In this document: piece after piece, positions 35,601 to 44,520 of the stretch | Numbering within the stretch: the first letter of the stretch is position 1 | How the letters are laid out: every line of letters begins with the position of its first letter | DNA from: Bacteroidota bacterium | GTDB lineage: Bacteria; Bacteroidota; JABWAT01 | Direction: 5' to 3' | Length of the DNA: 64,000 nt | Assembly: GCA_020161835.1 (NCBI GenBank) | Contig: JAIUNL010000005.1 | Location: forward strand, 1-64,000 | Notes under the pieces: model-generated | Database searches by the model: none | What the model was told of the DNA's origin: nothing | What the model saw: only the letters and a program-made list of their open reading frames with translations | Made by a program: the position numbers and the translations under genes

Positions 35601-36185
35601 GAGTTCCTTCCCGTTGAGATAAGCAACAAAACCATCATCTGCATCAACATTTAAGACGAAAGAGTTTATTTCATCCAAAGAATTGATGGTGAATGATTTT
35701 CGGGCATAAAGACTGATAGTTGGATTAACAAGGGTGGAATCATCTCCATCGGCGTAGCCAATTCCTGACTTGCCGGTGTTCCAATCCAAATCAAAAAAAA
35801 CTTTTGTTTTCCAGGATTCAGAAATGAGAGACGAGCCATAAACCCACTTCCATTCATCACCTTTTGTAACAATTGTTTCCCATTGGGTAACCCACCAGGA
35901 AAGATTTTTGTCGGAAGCAAAAACGGTAAAGTATGTTCGGGGATCTAAATAAACCTGTGGGATTTTGAATTTGATCAGTGAGGGATCATCAGAAATCCCC
36001 ATTCCTTTAATTGAAATAAAGTCATCAGAATTGTTGTAAAACTCGATCCAATCAACAAAATCGCCATCCTGATCACTCAGAACGGAAGAATTAGCAGGAG
36101 AAATTTCATTAATAATGAGAGGTTGGGCAATTGAATGACCACAAACAGACAGCAAGACAGAAATTAACGCGGCCAGGCTTTTCAT
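32664..36185 (-). CDS. CotH-kinase / lamin-tail surface protein with T9SS sorting domain (2)
   Basis: The start at 36185 (MKSLAALISVLLSVCGHSIAQ, signal peptide) gives 1173 residues; an ATG 12 codons further upstream is also possible. Domains follow the same order as in the neighbour: lamin tail (LIINEISPANSSVLSDQDGD), jelly-roll (SLYARKSFTINSL), chitobiase-like strands (EIIRFTKDGSVPTG), CotH (VAVYINGKYWGIHNLREKS, WLVYGTDFGFSLL), beta-repeat (PKTGFRFVGWQGS), second lamin tail and sorting domain (FPAYPNPFNPSATVRYYL). It follows the ROK kinase gene closely and is probably co-transcribed with it and the MFS transporter. The role is presumably at the cell surface. Confidence 0.85.
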   Translation of the reverse strand: MKSLAALISVLLSVCGHSIAQPLIINEISPANSSVLSDQDGDFVDWIEFYNNSDDFISIKGMGISDDPSLIKFKIPQVYLDPRTYFTVFASDKNLSWWVTQWETIVTKGDEWKWVYGSSLISESWKTKVFFDLDWNTGKSGIGYADGDDSTLVNPTISLYARKSFTINSLDEINSFVLNVDADDGFVAYLNGKELCRSNMGEAGSVVTWNKFADQSVEAVEYQNGYPEKFIFRNPEDWLQIGINTLAIEVHNAEDGMDDLTLIPYFTLGLTEFPPEGKGAPLYLNLPGFELHTNFKLNSDSDGVYLFDAAGVLVDQQIFKNVPADISWGKQSNGTWAYFKTPTPGFENAGEVASFQLSTPKIDIKGGFFTSPQTISVSSANPQEIIRFTKDGSVPTGSSEIYSGPILVSQNSTLRFKSFFPGALDGKTSTQTYFFNEPRNLPVVSLVTDSLWLFSADSGIYVPGPNPGEFPYWGANFWLEKEIPAHFEYFDESGIRQVSVNTGVVIYGSYSRTFPQKSIALYTRSRYGDPSFNFPFFSDKKADTYEALILRNSGQDVESTMLRDGFNNRLVKDFRVDYQAHKQVAVYINGKYWGIHNLREKSNKDYFFDNYQVIEEDLQLLEEMGWATVGDSSGYTDMLEWIEANPLTSDQNYQVITNQIDVGNFIDYNIAEIFAANWDWPGNNVKYWRRINPTSKWRWLVYGTDFGFSLLSEVQADHNTLAFARADNVVEGPNPAWSTWLFRKMLESESFKREFVNTFCDRMNSVYLPSNSKKELAASADEIRAEIPRHIQRWNEISGSWEGNLAKIEQFLDVRPGFMFRYIKEGFNLSDTVRISIENPDTVAGKITVNILKVKTKNWSGLYYPEVPVTLTAIPKTGFRFVGWQGSINSSNPVLVVNPAMGMTFTAVFEKVTGSLPQLVINEINYNSDAAFPVEDWVEITNTGSESADLTGYIFKDSEDAHQAVFPAGTVLAPGDFIVLVRDTMKFDAGFPEVLNRLGILSFGLDKNGEKIRLFSNDNRIVDSLTYNQKAPWPIEPDGKGAALALKDPKLDNSVAENWAASLGHGSPGRSNEFPVSVVTCLEKPAGLTLFPAYPNPFNPSATVRYYLPERSVVSISVFDLLGREVQSLMSQSVQPEGFHSVSINGVNLPSGIYFIRLSAGSSARVSKLTLLK

Positions 36186-36247
36186 ATTCATCCATTTTTG
36201 TATTTGGTTTGTATAAGCCATAACCGCGCAAATTTCAGTCCAAGAAC

Positions 36248-37222
36248 TTATTCTGAAACCAAAATTTCATGCCAGATCAGAGCAGCGGCGCCTAAAATGG
36301 CAATATTTCCGGTTTTAAGTCCTGACGGAAGCAACTTAACTTTCCCCTTAAAAATATTCAGGGTATTGGCTTCCATCACTTCCTTTGTTGGTTTAAACAG
36401 AATGTCACCTGCCTGTGCAAGTCCGCCAATCATAATAATAGCTTCAGGACTGGTGTAATTGATGGCATCAGCAAGAGCAAGCCCGAGTGTTTTCCCGGTA
36501 CGCTGAAAAGCTTCCCAGGCAATCGGATCACCTTTTTTTGCAGCATCAGCGATAACTTTTCCGTTCATTTCAGAAAACGAGATAGACCGCATTTCACTGG
36601 GCTCTGTTTTTTCTGCAAGCAGTTCCATCACGGTTCTTCTGATACCTGATGCAGAGGCATAGGTTTCGAGACAGCCTTTTCGGCCACAACCACAGGCTCT
36701 GCCGTTTCTGATGGCCACCGTATGACCAATTTCACCGGCAAAACCGTCATGACCATAAACCATTTCACCACCCACAACAATTCCGCTCCCGAGACCGGTA
36801 CCGAGTGTAATCACAATAAAATCTTTCATGCCCTGAGCAGCACCAAACTGCATTTCACCCAAAGCTGCAGCATTTGCATCATTCGTCAGTTTTATCGGGA
36901 TTTCTTCATCGTAGAATTTCCTTAACAGGTCTACAATACTTACCACTCCCCATTTCAGGTTTGGCGGATTTTCAACTGTTCCTTTGTAGAAATTGGCATT
37001 GGGAGCACCAATACCAACACCCACAAGCTGGAATTCTTCGTCAAGTGCATCCCACTCAGTTTCTACTGCCTGATGCAGGCGTTCGATCAGAAATTCAGCG
37101 GGCTCATCAGCCCTGGTTGGCAAAGAATTTTCGTTGTAACATCTTCCGTACATATCCACGAAACCAAACTTGGTCGTGGTTCCCCCGATATCAACTCCTA
37201 AAACTACCCATGATTTAGACAT
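36248..37222 (-). CDS. ROK-family sugar kinase (glucokinase-like)
   Basis: 324 residues, soluble. It has the ROK layout: N-terminal ATP-binding DIGGTTTKFG (about 10), VENPPNLKWG, catalytic aspartate in TNDANAAALGE (about 107), VITLGTGLGSGIV, the zinc-binding GHTV-(x)-CGCGRKGCLE (about 175), and ADAINYTSPEAIIMIGG near the C-terminus. No DNA-binding domain precedes it, so it is a kinase rather than a repressor. It would phosphorylate glucose, mannose or fructose taken up after hydrolysis. It lies 40 bases after the MFS sugar transporter gene, so uptake and phosphorylation are linked in one operon. Confidence 0.9.
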   Translation of the reverse strand: MSKSWVVLGVDIGGTTTKFGFVDMYGRCYNENSLPTRADEPAEFLIERLHQAVETEWDALDEEFQLVGVGIGAPNANFYKGTVENPPNLKWGVVSIVDLLRKFYDEEIPIKLTNDANAAALGEMQFGAAQGMKDFIVITLGTGLGSGIVVGGEMVYGHDGFAGEIGHTVAIRNGRACGCGRKGCLETYASASGIRRTVMELLAEKTEPSEMRSISFSEMNGKVIADAAKKGDPIAWEAFQRTGKTLGLALADAINYTSPEAIIMIGGLAQAGDILFKPTKEVMEANTLNIFKGKVKLLPSGLKTGNIAILGAAALIWHEILVSE

Positions 37223-37262
37223 AACATCCCCATTTTAGTTAAAAAGCCAGAGGATTGAAAAA

Positions 37263-38579
37263 TCAGGCGTGAGCCAGATCAGCTTTGTACCCTTTCAATC
37301 CGTAATAAACAATAAAACCATAGCAAAGAACTGGAAGGATGAAGGCATGGTGGATACCGATCTGATCGGCAAGCATTCCCTGAAGAACCGGTACAATTGC
37401 ACCGCCAACAATGGCCATACAAAGAATACCTGAACCCTGACCGGTATGCTTACCCAATCCGTCAACGGCAAGGGTAAAGATGGTAGGAAACATAATGGAA
37501 TTAAACAACCCGATAATCAGAACAGACCACATGGCAAACTGACCATCAGTGAGCATCGTAACAACGACTAAGATTGCAGCAATTGCGGCGTTGGCAGCCA
37601 GTACTTTTCCAGGATTTACACGGGTTAAAATGTACGATCCGGCAAAACGGCCAACCATTGCACCACCCCAATAAAATGAGACATATTTTCCGGCTTCCGA
37701 TTCAGCCATATTTCCGATTTCAGGTAAGCTGATATAATTCACCAGAAAACTACCGATGGCAACTTCAGCTCCAACGTAAACAAAAATGGCGACAGCACCA
37801 AGTACGAGATGACGGTATTTCCAGGCAGAATCATGAATATGATCAAGTGAAGAACCACCATCAGCAGACTGCTGATCAGCAGCTTCAATTTTTGGTAATT
37901 TGAACAGGGCAATTATAATTGCAATTGCAAATAATGCTGCTGCAAGGCCAATATATGGGTTCTGAACTGCCGCAGCTTCTGCAGCCTGATAAAGTGATTT
38001 GGAAGTTGGATCCATCAAAGCCAGTTCTTCTGTTGTTTTTACGGCCTGAGACAAGATGAACATTGCACCCAAATAAGGGGCAATAGTTGTTCCAAGTGAA
38101 TTAAATGCCTGAGTAAGATTCAAACGGGCTGAAGAGGTTTCAGGTTTACCGAGAATTGCCACGTAAGGATTGGCAGCAACCTGAAGAAGTGTAATCCCAG
38201 AAGCCAGAACAAAAAGAGCAGACAGAAAAATTGGATAAGACCGTTCACCTGCAGCGGGATAGAACATCAGACACCCAATTCCTGCAGTTGCAAGTCCGAT
38301 TATGATACCAGTTTTATAGCCTACTTTTTCAACCAGATATCCGGAAGGCAAAGAAACCAGAAAATAAGCTGTAAAGAATGTAAACTGAATCATCATAGCC
38401 TGAGTAAAATTCAAATCGAATACAGCTTTCAGGTGCGGAATCAAAATATCATTTAAGCTGGTTATAAACCCCCACATAAAAAAGAGTGAGGTTAAAACAA
38501 CAAGGGCACCTGTGTAATTGGCACCATTATGATTCGTGTACGTTCCCTGATTTGCCGTTGCCGGAGCCGTGGAAGCCAT
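37263..38579 (-). CDS. MFS sugar transporter, FucP/GluP type
   Basis: 438 residues with 12 hydrophobic segments and a polar loop of about 35 residues in the middle ([16 protein letters not shown]). The FucP-family signature is present: [19 protein letters not shown] (about 34), [17 protein letters not shown] (about 67), and [25 protein letters not shown] in pieces (about 130), with conserved asparagine and glutamine residues expected in the sugar site. Family members are proton-coupled importers of fucose, glucose, galactose or mannose. Inner membrane. It starts the operon transporter - ROK kinase - CotH gene 2. Confidence 0.9.
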   Translation of the reverse strand: MASTAPATANQGTYTNHNGANYTGALVVLTSLFFMWGFITSLNDILIPHLKAVFDLNFTQAMMIQFTFFTAYFLVSLPSGYLVEKVGYKTGIIIGLATAGIGCLMFYPAAGERSYPIFLSALFVLASGITLLQVAANPYVAILGKPETSSARLNLTQAFNSLGTTIAPYLGAMFILSQAVKTTEELALMDPTSKSLYQAAEAAAVQNPYIGLAAALFAIAIIIALFKLPKIEAADQQSADGGSSLDHIHDSAWKYRHLVLGAVAIFVYVGAEVAIGSFLVNYISLPEIGNMAESEAGKYVSFYWGGAMVGRFAGSYILTRVNPGKVLAANAAIAAILVVVTMLTDGQFAMWSVLIIGLFNSIMFPTIFTLAVDGLGKHTGQGSGILCMAIVGGAIVPVLQGMLADQIGIHHAFILPVLCYGFIVYYGLKGYKADLAHA

Positions 38580-38676
38580 AAAATCTCCTGTGAGGAAAAA
38601 GTGTTATAATTGAAACTGATTTAATAAAGAAAAAACTGTGCCACATCAGGTTAAACAACCTAAAGCGTGCAGGATG

Positions 38677-40869
38677 CTAATCTAATGTTCTTACAACAAT
38701 CCGATCGTACATCTCGTATTCAATCAGTGCACCTTTAACAAGGGTCTGATGGTTAAGAAAATAGTCATTTACCTGTTTACCGTTCACAAATCGCCTTCCA
38801 ACAGTGGTCGCTATATCACTGTTGTTTTTTATCTTAATCTTAATGGTTTTACCTTTTTGATAAGGCTCATCCAGTTTAATTGTGACTTCAGACCAAAGCG
38901 GACTGCTGATCTGGTAATTCCCGGTTCCGGGACAGTCAGGATAGAAACCCATTGAAGAAAAAACAAACCATCCGGAAAGGGTTCCGCAGTCATCATTCCC
39001 GGGCAGCCCATCTGGTGAGTTTTTAAAATTGGCATGCATGAGATCCCGGCTGAGTTCAATGCCCTTGTAAGGTTCAGTTGTATAATTGTACACAAACGGA
39101 AACGCCATTGCGGGTTCATTATTCAAACTGAAGTGCCCCTTACGGAAATTGGTGTTCAAAGATCTGAAAACCTGCTTTTTACCATAAGAGTCAAGAAGCC
39201 CTGAAAGGTTGTGAGGAACAAAAAAGGAATAATGCCAGGCATTTCCCTCAACATAGCCGGGTCCGCCACTACCTGGCCATCCGCCAGCAGTTTCAAGTGT
39301 GTCAGGGTTAAAAGGCATTGCAAAGGAACCATCTTTTAGTGTAGGACGAATAAACCCGGACTCTGAATCAACCATTTTCCGCCAGCCTTCAGATCGTTGC
39401 AGGAACAAATCTGCTTCTTTCTTTTTCCCCAGGCTTTCTGCCAATTTTGCCAGATGCCAATCTGCTAGATTATATTCAAGTGAGGTTGAAACCGGACCCC
39501 AAACCCAATCGGTTGTATCGTTCATTGGAATAAAGCCACCATTTCTGATGTACGATTTCAAACCCGGCCGAACCACGTTTCTCATTGACGTATCAGTCGC
39601 ACCTTTTTCCAGCCATTTCCAGGCTTTTTCAACATCAAACGATTTAATTCCTTTCAACCAGGTATCAGCAATCACGATTGCTGCCGGATCACCCACCATA
39701 ACCTGAGTTTCATTACCAGCCAGTTCCCACTTGGGTAACCAGCCACTTTCTTCAGCCATGGTTATCATTGATTGAACAATCTCAGCTTGTTTTTTGGGAA
39801 AAACCAGAGAAAGAAAAGGATGAACCGTACGGTAAGTATCCCAAAGAGAATAAACTGTATATTGGGGAATTTTTGAATTCCCGGTTCCGGACTGATTCAT
39901 TTTAACATAATCACCATTCACATCAGAACGGATTCCCGGGTGAATCAGCATGTGGTAAATTCCTGTATAGAATTGTACCTGCTGATCAGGTGTTCCGCCT
40001 TTGATATCAATCTTTGACAGAACCGAATTCCATTCCTTTTTAGCCTGCTTTTTCACTTTATTAAACTGAAAACCAGTTTGTTCTTTATTTAGGTTTTCCC
40101 TGGCATTTTTAATACTCACGTAAGAAATGCCCACTTTCACAAGAAGTGTATCACCGGGTTTTCCGTTAAAAGAAAACCATGCACCTAAAAGAGAGTCAGA
40201 AGATTCAACTGACGGTTGATCAGAAACAGTTTGCCCCAACCAGGTTCCTTTTCTTGCTGCTTTTTTGTTCAATTTTGCAACAAAATAAACCTTGTGCTGA
40301 TTATTTGATCCGCAAAAACCGCCGGTTACATTGTAACCTTCAACTTCATCAGCAGAAACAATGGAAACAGAACCACCCTTACGCCATGATAGACTTTGTC
40401 CGGCATCGATAAGAATATTGAAATTTCCCTTTTCTTTCGGATAAATGTACCTGCTGAGTCCGCTTCGAAGGGTTGCTGTCATTTCAGCTTTGATCTTGTA
40501 TTTATCTAACTGAACCGAATAATACCCGGCTTCAGCTTTTTCATTTGAATAAGGTGACTGGAAATTTGCAGATTTCTGATCAATTTCGCCTGTTGTAGGC
40601 ATCAGAATTACACTTCCCTGATCAGGACAACCGGTACCGCTCAGATGAATGTGACCAAAGCCTTTAATGGCTTCCTTGCCAAAACTATATCCGGAGGGTG
40701 AATTTCCATTGTGCGGACTCACAGAAACCATTCCCCAGGGCAAAACAGCACCCGGAAAAGTATTCCCATCCTTTGCCGTTCCAATAAACGGATTCACCTT
40801 GTCGGCTGGGGTTTGAGCCAGAACAAGAATGGGAAACAAATAAAATAGAATAAGTAGTTTTTTTGTCAT
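38677..40869 (-). CDS. GH92 alpha-mannosidase
   Basis: The start at 40869 (MTKKLLILFYLFPILVLAQ, signal peptide) gives 730 residues, about the family norm. It begins with the GH92 hallmark DKVNPFIGTAKDGNTFPGAV and PWGMVSVSPHNG; later motifs are FGHIHLSGTGC (about 85), YSLWDTYRTVHPF (about 345), VMVGDPAAIVIADTW (about 395), EGNAWHYSFFVPHN (about 545) and GNDDCGTLSGWFVFSSMGFYP (about 630). GH92 enzymes are calcium-dependent exo-alpha-mannosidases (alpha-1,2 most often) working in the periplasm or at the surface. No sorting domain, so periplasmic. It suggests that alpha-mannosides also reach this system. Gaps on both sides (98 and about 130 bases) hold only a weak AGGTT / AACCT hairpin. Confidence 0.92.
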   Translation of the reverse strand: MTKKLLILFYLFPILVLAQTPADKVNPFIGTAKDGNTFPGAVLPWGMVSVSPHNGNSPSGYSFGKEAIKGFGHIHLSGTGCPDQGSVILMPTTGEIDQKSANFQSPYSNEKAEAGYYSVQLDKYKIKAEMTATLRSGLSRYIYPKEKGNFNILIDAGQSLSWRKGGSVSIVSADEVEGYNVTGGFCGSNNQHKVYFVAKLNKKAARKGTWLGQTVSDQPSVESSDSLLGAWFSFNGKPGDTLLVKVGISYVSIKNARENLNKEQTGFQFNKVKKQAKKEWNSVLSKIDIKGGTPDQQVQFYTGIYHMLIHPGIRSDVNGDYVKMNQSGTGNSKIPQYTVYSLWDTYRTVHPFLSLVFPKKQAEIVQSMITMAEESGWLPKWELAGNETQVMVGDPAAIVIADTWLKGIKSFDVEKAWKWLEKGATDTSMRNVVRPGLKSYIRNGGFIPMNDTTDWVWGPVSTSLEYNLADWHLAKLAESLGKKKEADLFLQRSEGWRKMVDSESGFIRPTLKDGSFAMPFNPDTLETAGGWPGSGGPGYVEGNAWHYSFFVPHNLSGLLDSYGKKQVFRSLNTNFRKGHFSLNNEPAMAFPFVYNYTTEPYKGIELSRDLMHANFKNSPDGLPGNDDCGTLSGWFVFSSMGFYPDCPGTGNYQISSPLWSEVTIKLDEPYQKGKTIKIKIKNNSDIATTVGRRFVNGKQVNDYFLNHQTLVKGALIEYEMYDRIVVRTLD

Positions 40870-40999
40870 TTTAAGTAAGTCGTTCAAGCTGTTTAAATTT
40901 GAGTTTTATTTTTCAAAACAGCCTTAAAAATACCGTTACAATTAAGCGAAATCAGATTTATTCGGTAAAATAAAATAAAATCGGCATACCTAACCCCAA

Positions 41000-42292
41000 T
41001 TATTTCAGATAGATAACCTTTTTAAATTGAGTTTGTTTTCCATCTGATATTCTGATCAGGTAAACGCCGGATGTCAGGTTCGATTCAGGTGACCAGCCAA
41101 GAGTAACTTTTCCCGGCTGTAGGGTGCGATTTAAAATTTCACCGGTTTTTTGTCCGGTCAGATTATAAACTTCAGCTTTTATATGAGAAGGTTCTGTAAT
41201 CGTTAGTGTCAGAGTTGTCCCGCCGTTGAACGGATTTGGATACGCATCACCAATTGAAAAAGAACCGGGATTCTGAGAATCATTGTCATCTACACCAGTT
41301 AAAACTGAATCAACTGAAGAAATGAAATAATCATCGGCCACTGCAAGTTTCCAGGCGGCAAGACTGGTTGAAGATGAATTGACACGCCAGTCAGTTTCTT
41401 TATTGATGTTAAACCAGGTAATACACTTGATTTGAGTATGGACAAGTTTGATGTACTGCATGGCTTCTTTAATCCATTTGGCTTTATCACCACCTAATTC
41501 AGTAGATGCAAACTCACCAATAATCATGGGTTTGCCGTAAGCTTTAAATTTCTGATAAGAGGAATTAAAAATCTGATAGTAAGTTCCCCAACCCCGCCCG
41601 ACAACAGAAGTACCCCAATTGTACCCGTCAAGTCCAACCCAGTCAACATAGTCATCACCCGGATAGTAGTTTTCAGGTCTGTTCCAGTCTTCATTGGGCA
41701 CATCACCAATATTCGGGCACCAGATCCAGGTTACATTGGTAACACCTTCAGCTCTGAAAAGATCAACAACATGGCGGTAAGCATCAATATAACGCTCAAC
41801 ACCGTCAGCTTTTGTCGGATCGCCGTAACCATTTAATGTTGCCCCACCATTAGTAGCTCCGCTCCAGGGATACCAGTCGCCGTTCATTTCATGACCCCAG
41901 CGTATAAACAACGGTTTTCCCCAGGCTTTTATGGATTTGGCATATTTACGATAAAAGGTATCCCAACCCCCATTGATGATTTTGGTATTGTTGTAATTTG
42001 GTCCTGCCGGATTTCCGCCTGCCCAGGGCTCCCAGGTCATGTGAGGAATTGCACCACCAGCTACAATGGCATTGAAAGTTGCAACAGGGAAATCAGATGG
42101 AGTTCCAAGTCCGTAATAATTCATTTCAACGGCGATAGGTTTTCCCTGCAAGGCTTCAAATCCGGCTTGACCACCAATTTCAGTTGGGGTAAAAGCACCG
42201 AGATAGCATCCTTTTTCAGGAACCGGAATTGACTGGGAAAAGCCAGTCAGGGCAAAAGAAAAAACAAGGACCGAACAAAGTATAATTTTCAT
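41000..42292 (-). CDS. GH26 beta-mannanase with T9SS sorting domain
   Basis: 430 residues. Signal peptide at 1-19, GH26 barrel at about 22-320, type IX sorting domain at about 345-430 (AYPNPFNGGTTLTLTI, SGVYLIRISDGKQTQFKKVI). The acid/base glutamate is in FIRWGHEMNGDWYPWSG (E135) and the nucleophile in KPMIIGEFAST (E260), both intact. GH26 enzymes cleave internal beta-1,4-mannosidic bonds; some act on mixed-linkage beta-glucan, which would also suit this locus. Expected on the cell surface. Confidence 0.92.
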   Translation of the reverse strand: MKIILCSVLVFSFALTGFSQSIPVPEKGCYLGAFTPTEIGGQAGFEALQGKPIAVEMNYYGLGTPSDFPVATFNAIVAGGAIPHMTWEPWAGGNPAGPNYNNTKIINGGWDTFYRKYAKSIKAWGKPLFIRWGHEMNGDWYPWSGATNGGATLNGYGDPTKADGVERYIDAYRHVVDLFRAEGVTNVTWIWCPNIGDVPNEDWNRPENYYPGDDYVDWVGLDGYNWGTSVVGRGWGTYYQIFNSSYQKFKAYGKPMIIGEFASTELGGDKAKWIKEAMQYIKLVHTQIKCITWFNINKETDWRVNSSSTSLAAWKLAVADDYFISSVDSVLTGVDDNDSQNPGSFSIGDAYPNPFNGGTTLTLTITEPSHIKAEVYNLTGQKTGEILNRTLQPGKVTLGWSPESNLTSGVYLIRISDGKQTQFKKVIYLK

Positions 42293-42360
42293 ATTTTATT
42301 CTAACTTTTCATTTAAAAAACAACTGGTACAAAACTCCCGATTGAGCCTCAAACACATCA

Positions 42361-44229
42361 TCAGGGAGCCGGAACCCCTTTTTGATTCAGGTCCTTGACC
42401 CATTCTGTAAATTCAGACGTATAGGGAACAGCAAGCACTTTTCCACCAAAACCCATTTCCTGAAATCCGGCCATATTTACAGTCGTCAGGGAAAGCTTGT
42501 CGAGTTCTTCAGGATTCATTTCCAAACCATACTTTTCAGCACAGTAATTCGTGAGTTTTGAAAGTCCTTTTATGTATTTGGCTTCAAGAGCCTGCTGCTT
42601 CATTTGCTGTTCAACGGCATCAAACGGTTTAATGGGTCTCGCTTCAAGATACCCGAGTTTCTTTTTTTCGATTAATTTGAAAATTGAATAAAATTTACCA
42701 CTATTGACCGGTCCATAGACTTCACCGGGTTCCAGTTTTAAAAGTGCAGAACCAATATCACCACGCTGAGACGGATAAAATAAGCCGGATATACCGTTGC
42801 GATTTTTATTAAACTCATTTTCGTGGAATTTTTCAAACAACAAATCAAAAGAATCACCCAATTTGATATTTGTAAGAATATCAGCGGCCTTTTCTGCCGA
42901 TTTAACCTGAATTTCCTGAACATTTATCAGAACAGAATCTACAGATTTTGCATAAAAATTCTGGTAATAGGATTTTGCTTCGTCGAGGCTGACTGAAAGT
43001 GTATCTGCAACCCGGCCTTTTACCCGTTCTGAAAGGTGGTGGAGTTTAAATTCCTGAAGTCTGGATGTGATTTCCGGTAAAAGGTTGAGCTTCCGGCGGT
43101 AACCTTCTGCATTTAAAACTGCATCCCGGCTCATGATTTTCACAAGGGAAGCAAACTCGCCAATGATTTTTTCCTTATTCCGTGTAGAAACGGCAAACCC
43201 CCTGAATTGCATGTCATAAAGAAAGTCTCTTAGGGTAACCGGATTTTCTTTGTATTTAATGAAAATCATTTTCAGTGAATCAGGACCAAATTCCTGTTCC
43301 ATTCTCTGGATATCCAGATCAGAAACACCAACCGGAGCTATTTTTTTAGGATTCTGATCACCTACGTACCTGCTGAGAATATCCGCCATTTTTGAAGCAA
43401 GAGAATTGAAAAGGGTGCGGTCAGTAGATACGGTTTTATCCTTAAAAAAGGATTTCATAAACACAAGGTACAAACGGTCCATTTCTCTCACGTGAACCAT
43501 ATCTCTGATTTTTTTCTCAAAAACACCCGATTCACGTTCAGACACAGGTGGTTTCTGATCAATTCTAAGCAACTTAAAAATAAAAAAACCGTTTTCACGT
43601 GAGATGGGTTTTGAAATTCCGCCCTGTTTCAGAGCAAACAAAGCATTTTCAACTTCGACTTCCATTGTTCCATAGGTTACTTCTACCGGCTTGACCTGTT
43701 CTTCCCATTCAGGACGGGTTTGCAGCAAAGAATCAAACGAAACACCTTTGGAAAGCTTATTGTAAAGAAATTTTGCAGAATCTGCAGATGGCGTAAAAAT
43801 AAAACGGGTTATCAGATTAACAGATGATTTCCTAAGAGCATCAGCTTCCATTTTCTTTGAAGGCTTTACTTTGCTGTCAATTTCCTGTTTAAACAGGGCA
43901 TCACGAACGTAAATTTCTTCAGTTGATTTCATCAACCGCCTAAAAACCCAGGTTGTATCAATTTGCCGTTCTTCACCGTATTGACCCAGTAATTTTTCTG
44001 AAATCAGGGTGTAATACAGTTTTTTTCGTGACTCAGACATCAAGCCATCCTGCTTACGGCCCTGCTGCGGACTCAATTCCCACCGGTTAATAAATTCCTC
44101 AGCGGTAATCAGAGAATTTCCTGCTCTGGCAAGAATGGTTCCTGATTGGGCGTAAGCCATAGCTGTAAATCCGGTAACCGAAAATACCACGCCAAGAATA
44201 CAAATTGTTTTAAACTTATTTAAAAGCAT
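42361..44229 (-). CDS. Parvulin-type peptidyl-prolyl isomerase, periplasmic foldase
   Basis: The start at 44229 gives 622 residues beginning with a signal peptide (MLLNKFKTICILGVVFSVTGFTAMAYAQ). The SurA/PpiD-like order is a helical N-terminal chaperone part (NSLITAEEFINRW), then a first rotamase domain at about 135-245 (SAKFLYNKLSKGVSFDSLL, ENALFALKQGGISKPI), a long helical middle part, and a second parvulin-like domain at about 455-560 (KAADILTNIKLGDSFDLLFE, GEVYGPVNSGKFYSIFKL). Such proteins help outer-membrane and secreted proteins fold, which fits a locus exporting many large T9SS cargoes. It is separated from the upstream GH3 gene by the MITE. Confidence 0.75.
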   Translation of the reverse strand: MLLNKFKTICILGVVFSVTGFTAMAYAQSGTILARAGNSLITAEEFINRWELSPQQGRKQDGLMSESRKKLYYTLISEKLLGQYGEERQIDTTWVFRRLMKSTEEIYVRDALFKQEIDSKVKPSKKMEADALRKSSVNLITRFIFTPSADSAKFLYNKLSKGVSFDSLLQTRPEWEEQVKPVEVTYGTMEVEVENALFALKQGGISKPISRENGFFIFKLLRIDQKPPVSERESGVFEKKIRDMVHVREMDRLYLVFMKSFFKDKTVSTDRTLFNSLASKMADILSRYVGDQNPKKIAPVGVSDLDIQRMEQEFGPDSLKMIFIKYKENPVTLRDFLYDMQFRGFAVSTRNKEKIIGEFASLVKIMSRDAVLNAEGYRRKLNLLPEITSRLQEFKLHHLSERVKGRVADTLSVSLDEAKSYYQNFYAKSVDSVLINVQEIQVKSAEKAADILTNIKLGDSFDLLFEKFHENEFNKNRNGISGLFYPSQRGDIGSALLKLEPGEVYGPVNSGKFYSIFKLIEKKKLGYLEARPIKPFDAVEQQMKQQALEAKYIKGLSKLTNYCAEKYGLEMNPEELDKLSLTTVNMAGFQEMGFGGKVLAVPYTSEFTEWVKDLNQKGVPAP

Positions 44230-44283
44230 ATTTTGTAAAATAATTGAACTCATTTAAAAACAGGGCAATAAAAAAAAATATGA

Positions 44284-44476
44284 GGGGCTGTCTAAAAAGA
44301 ACGGATTTTGGTGAAAAAGGCATGGATTTGCTTCGCAGAATTATCATTTCCCGCCTTCGCGGGAAATGACATCTCTCTCAGAATAGCAAATAAATGCGGT
44401 ATTGTCATCCCCGTGAAGACGGGCTAACGAAGTTCTGCGAAGCTCATCCTGTATTTTCTTCTTTTTAGACAACCCC
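44284..44476. mobile_element. MITE-like element, 193 bp
   Basis: The ends are 18-bp inverted repeats with one mismatch: GGGGCTGTCTAAAAAGAA and TTCTTTTTAGACAACCCC. Inside are nested palindromes: CTTCGCAGAA (44331-44340) facing TTCTGCGAAG (44432-44441), the perfect hairpin ATTTCCCGC-CTTC-GCGGGAAAT (44347-44368), and CCCCGTGAAGACGGG. There is no ORF. Termini of this type are found in IS transposons that could mobilise it. It fills most of the 267-base gap between the foldase and GH3 genes. Confidence 0.75.
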
Positions 44477-44520
44477 GACAGCAATGTGCTTTAATGGGAA
44501 GTAAAACTATCCCAAATAAA

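Noticed and set aside
36248..37222. ROK transcriptional repressor (NagC/Mlc type)
   Set aside because: There is no N-terminal helix-turn-helix; the protein begins directly with the ATP-binding motif.
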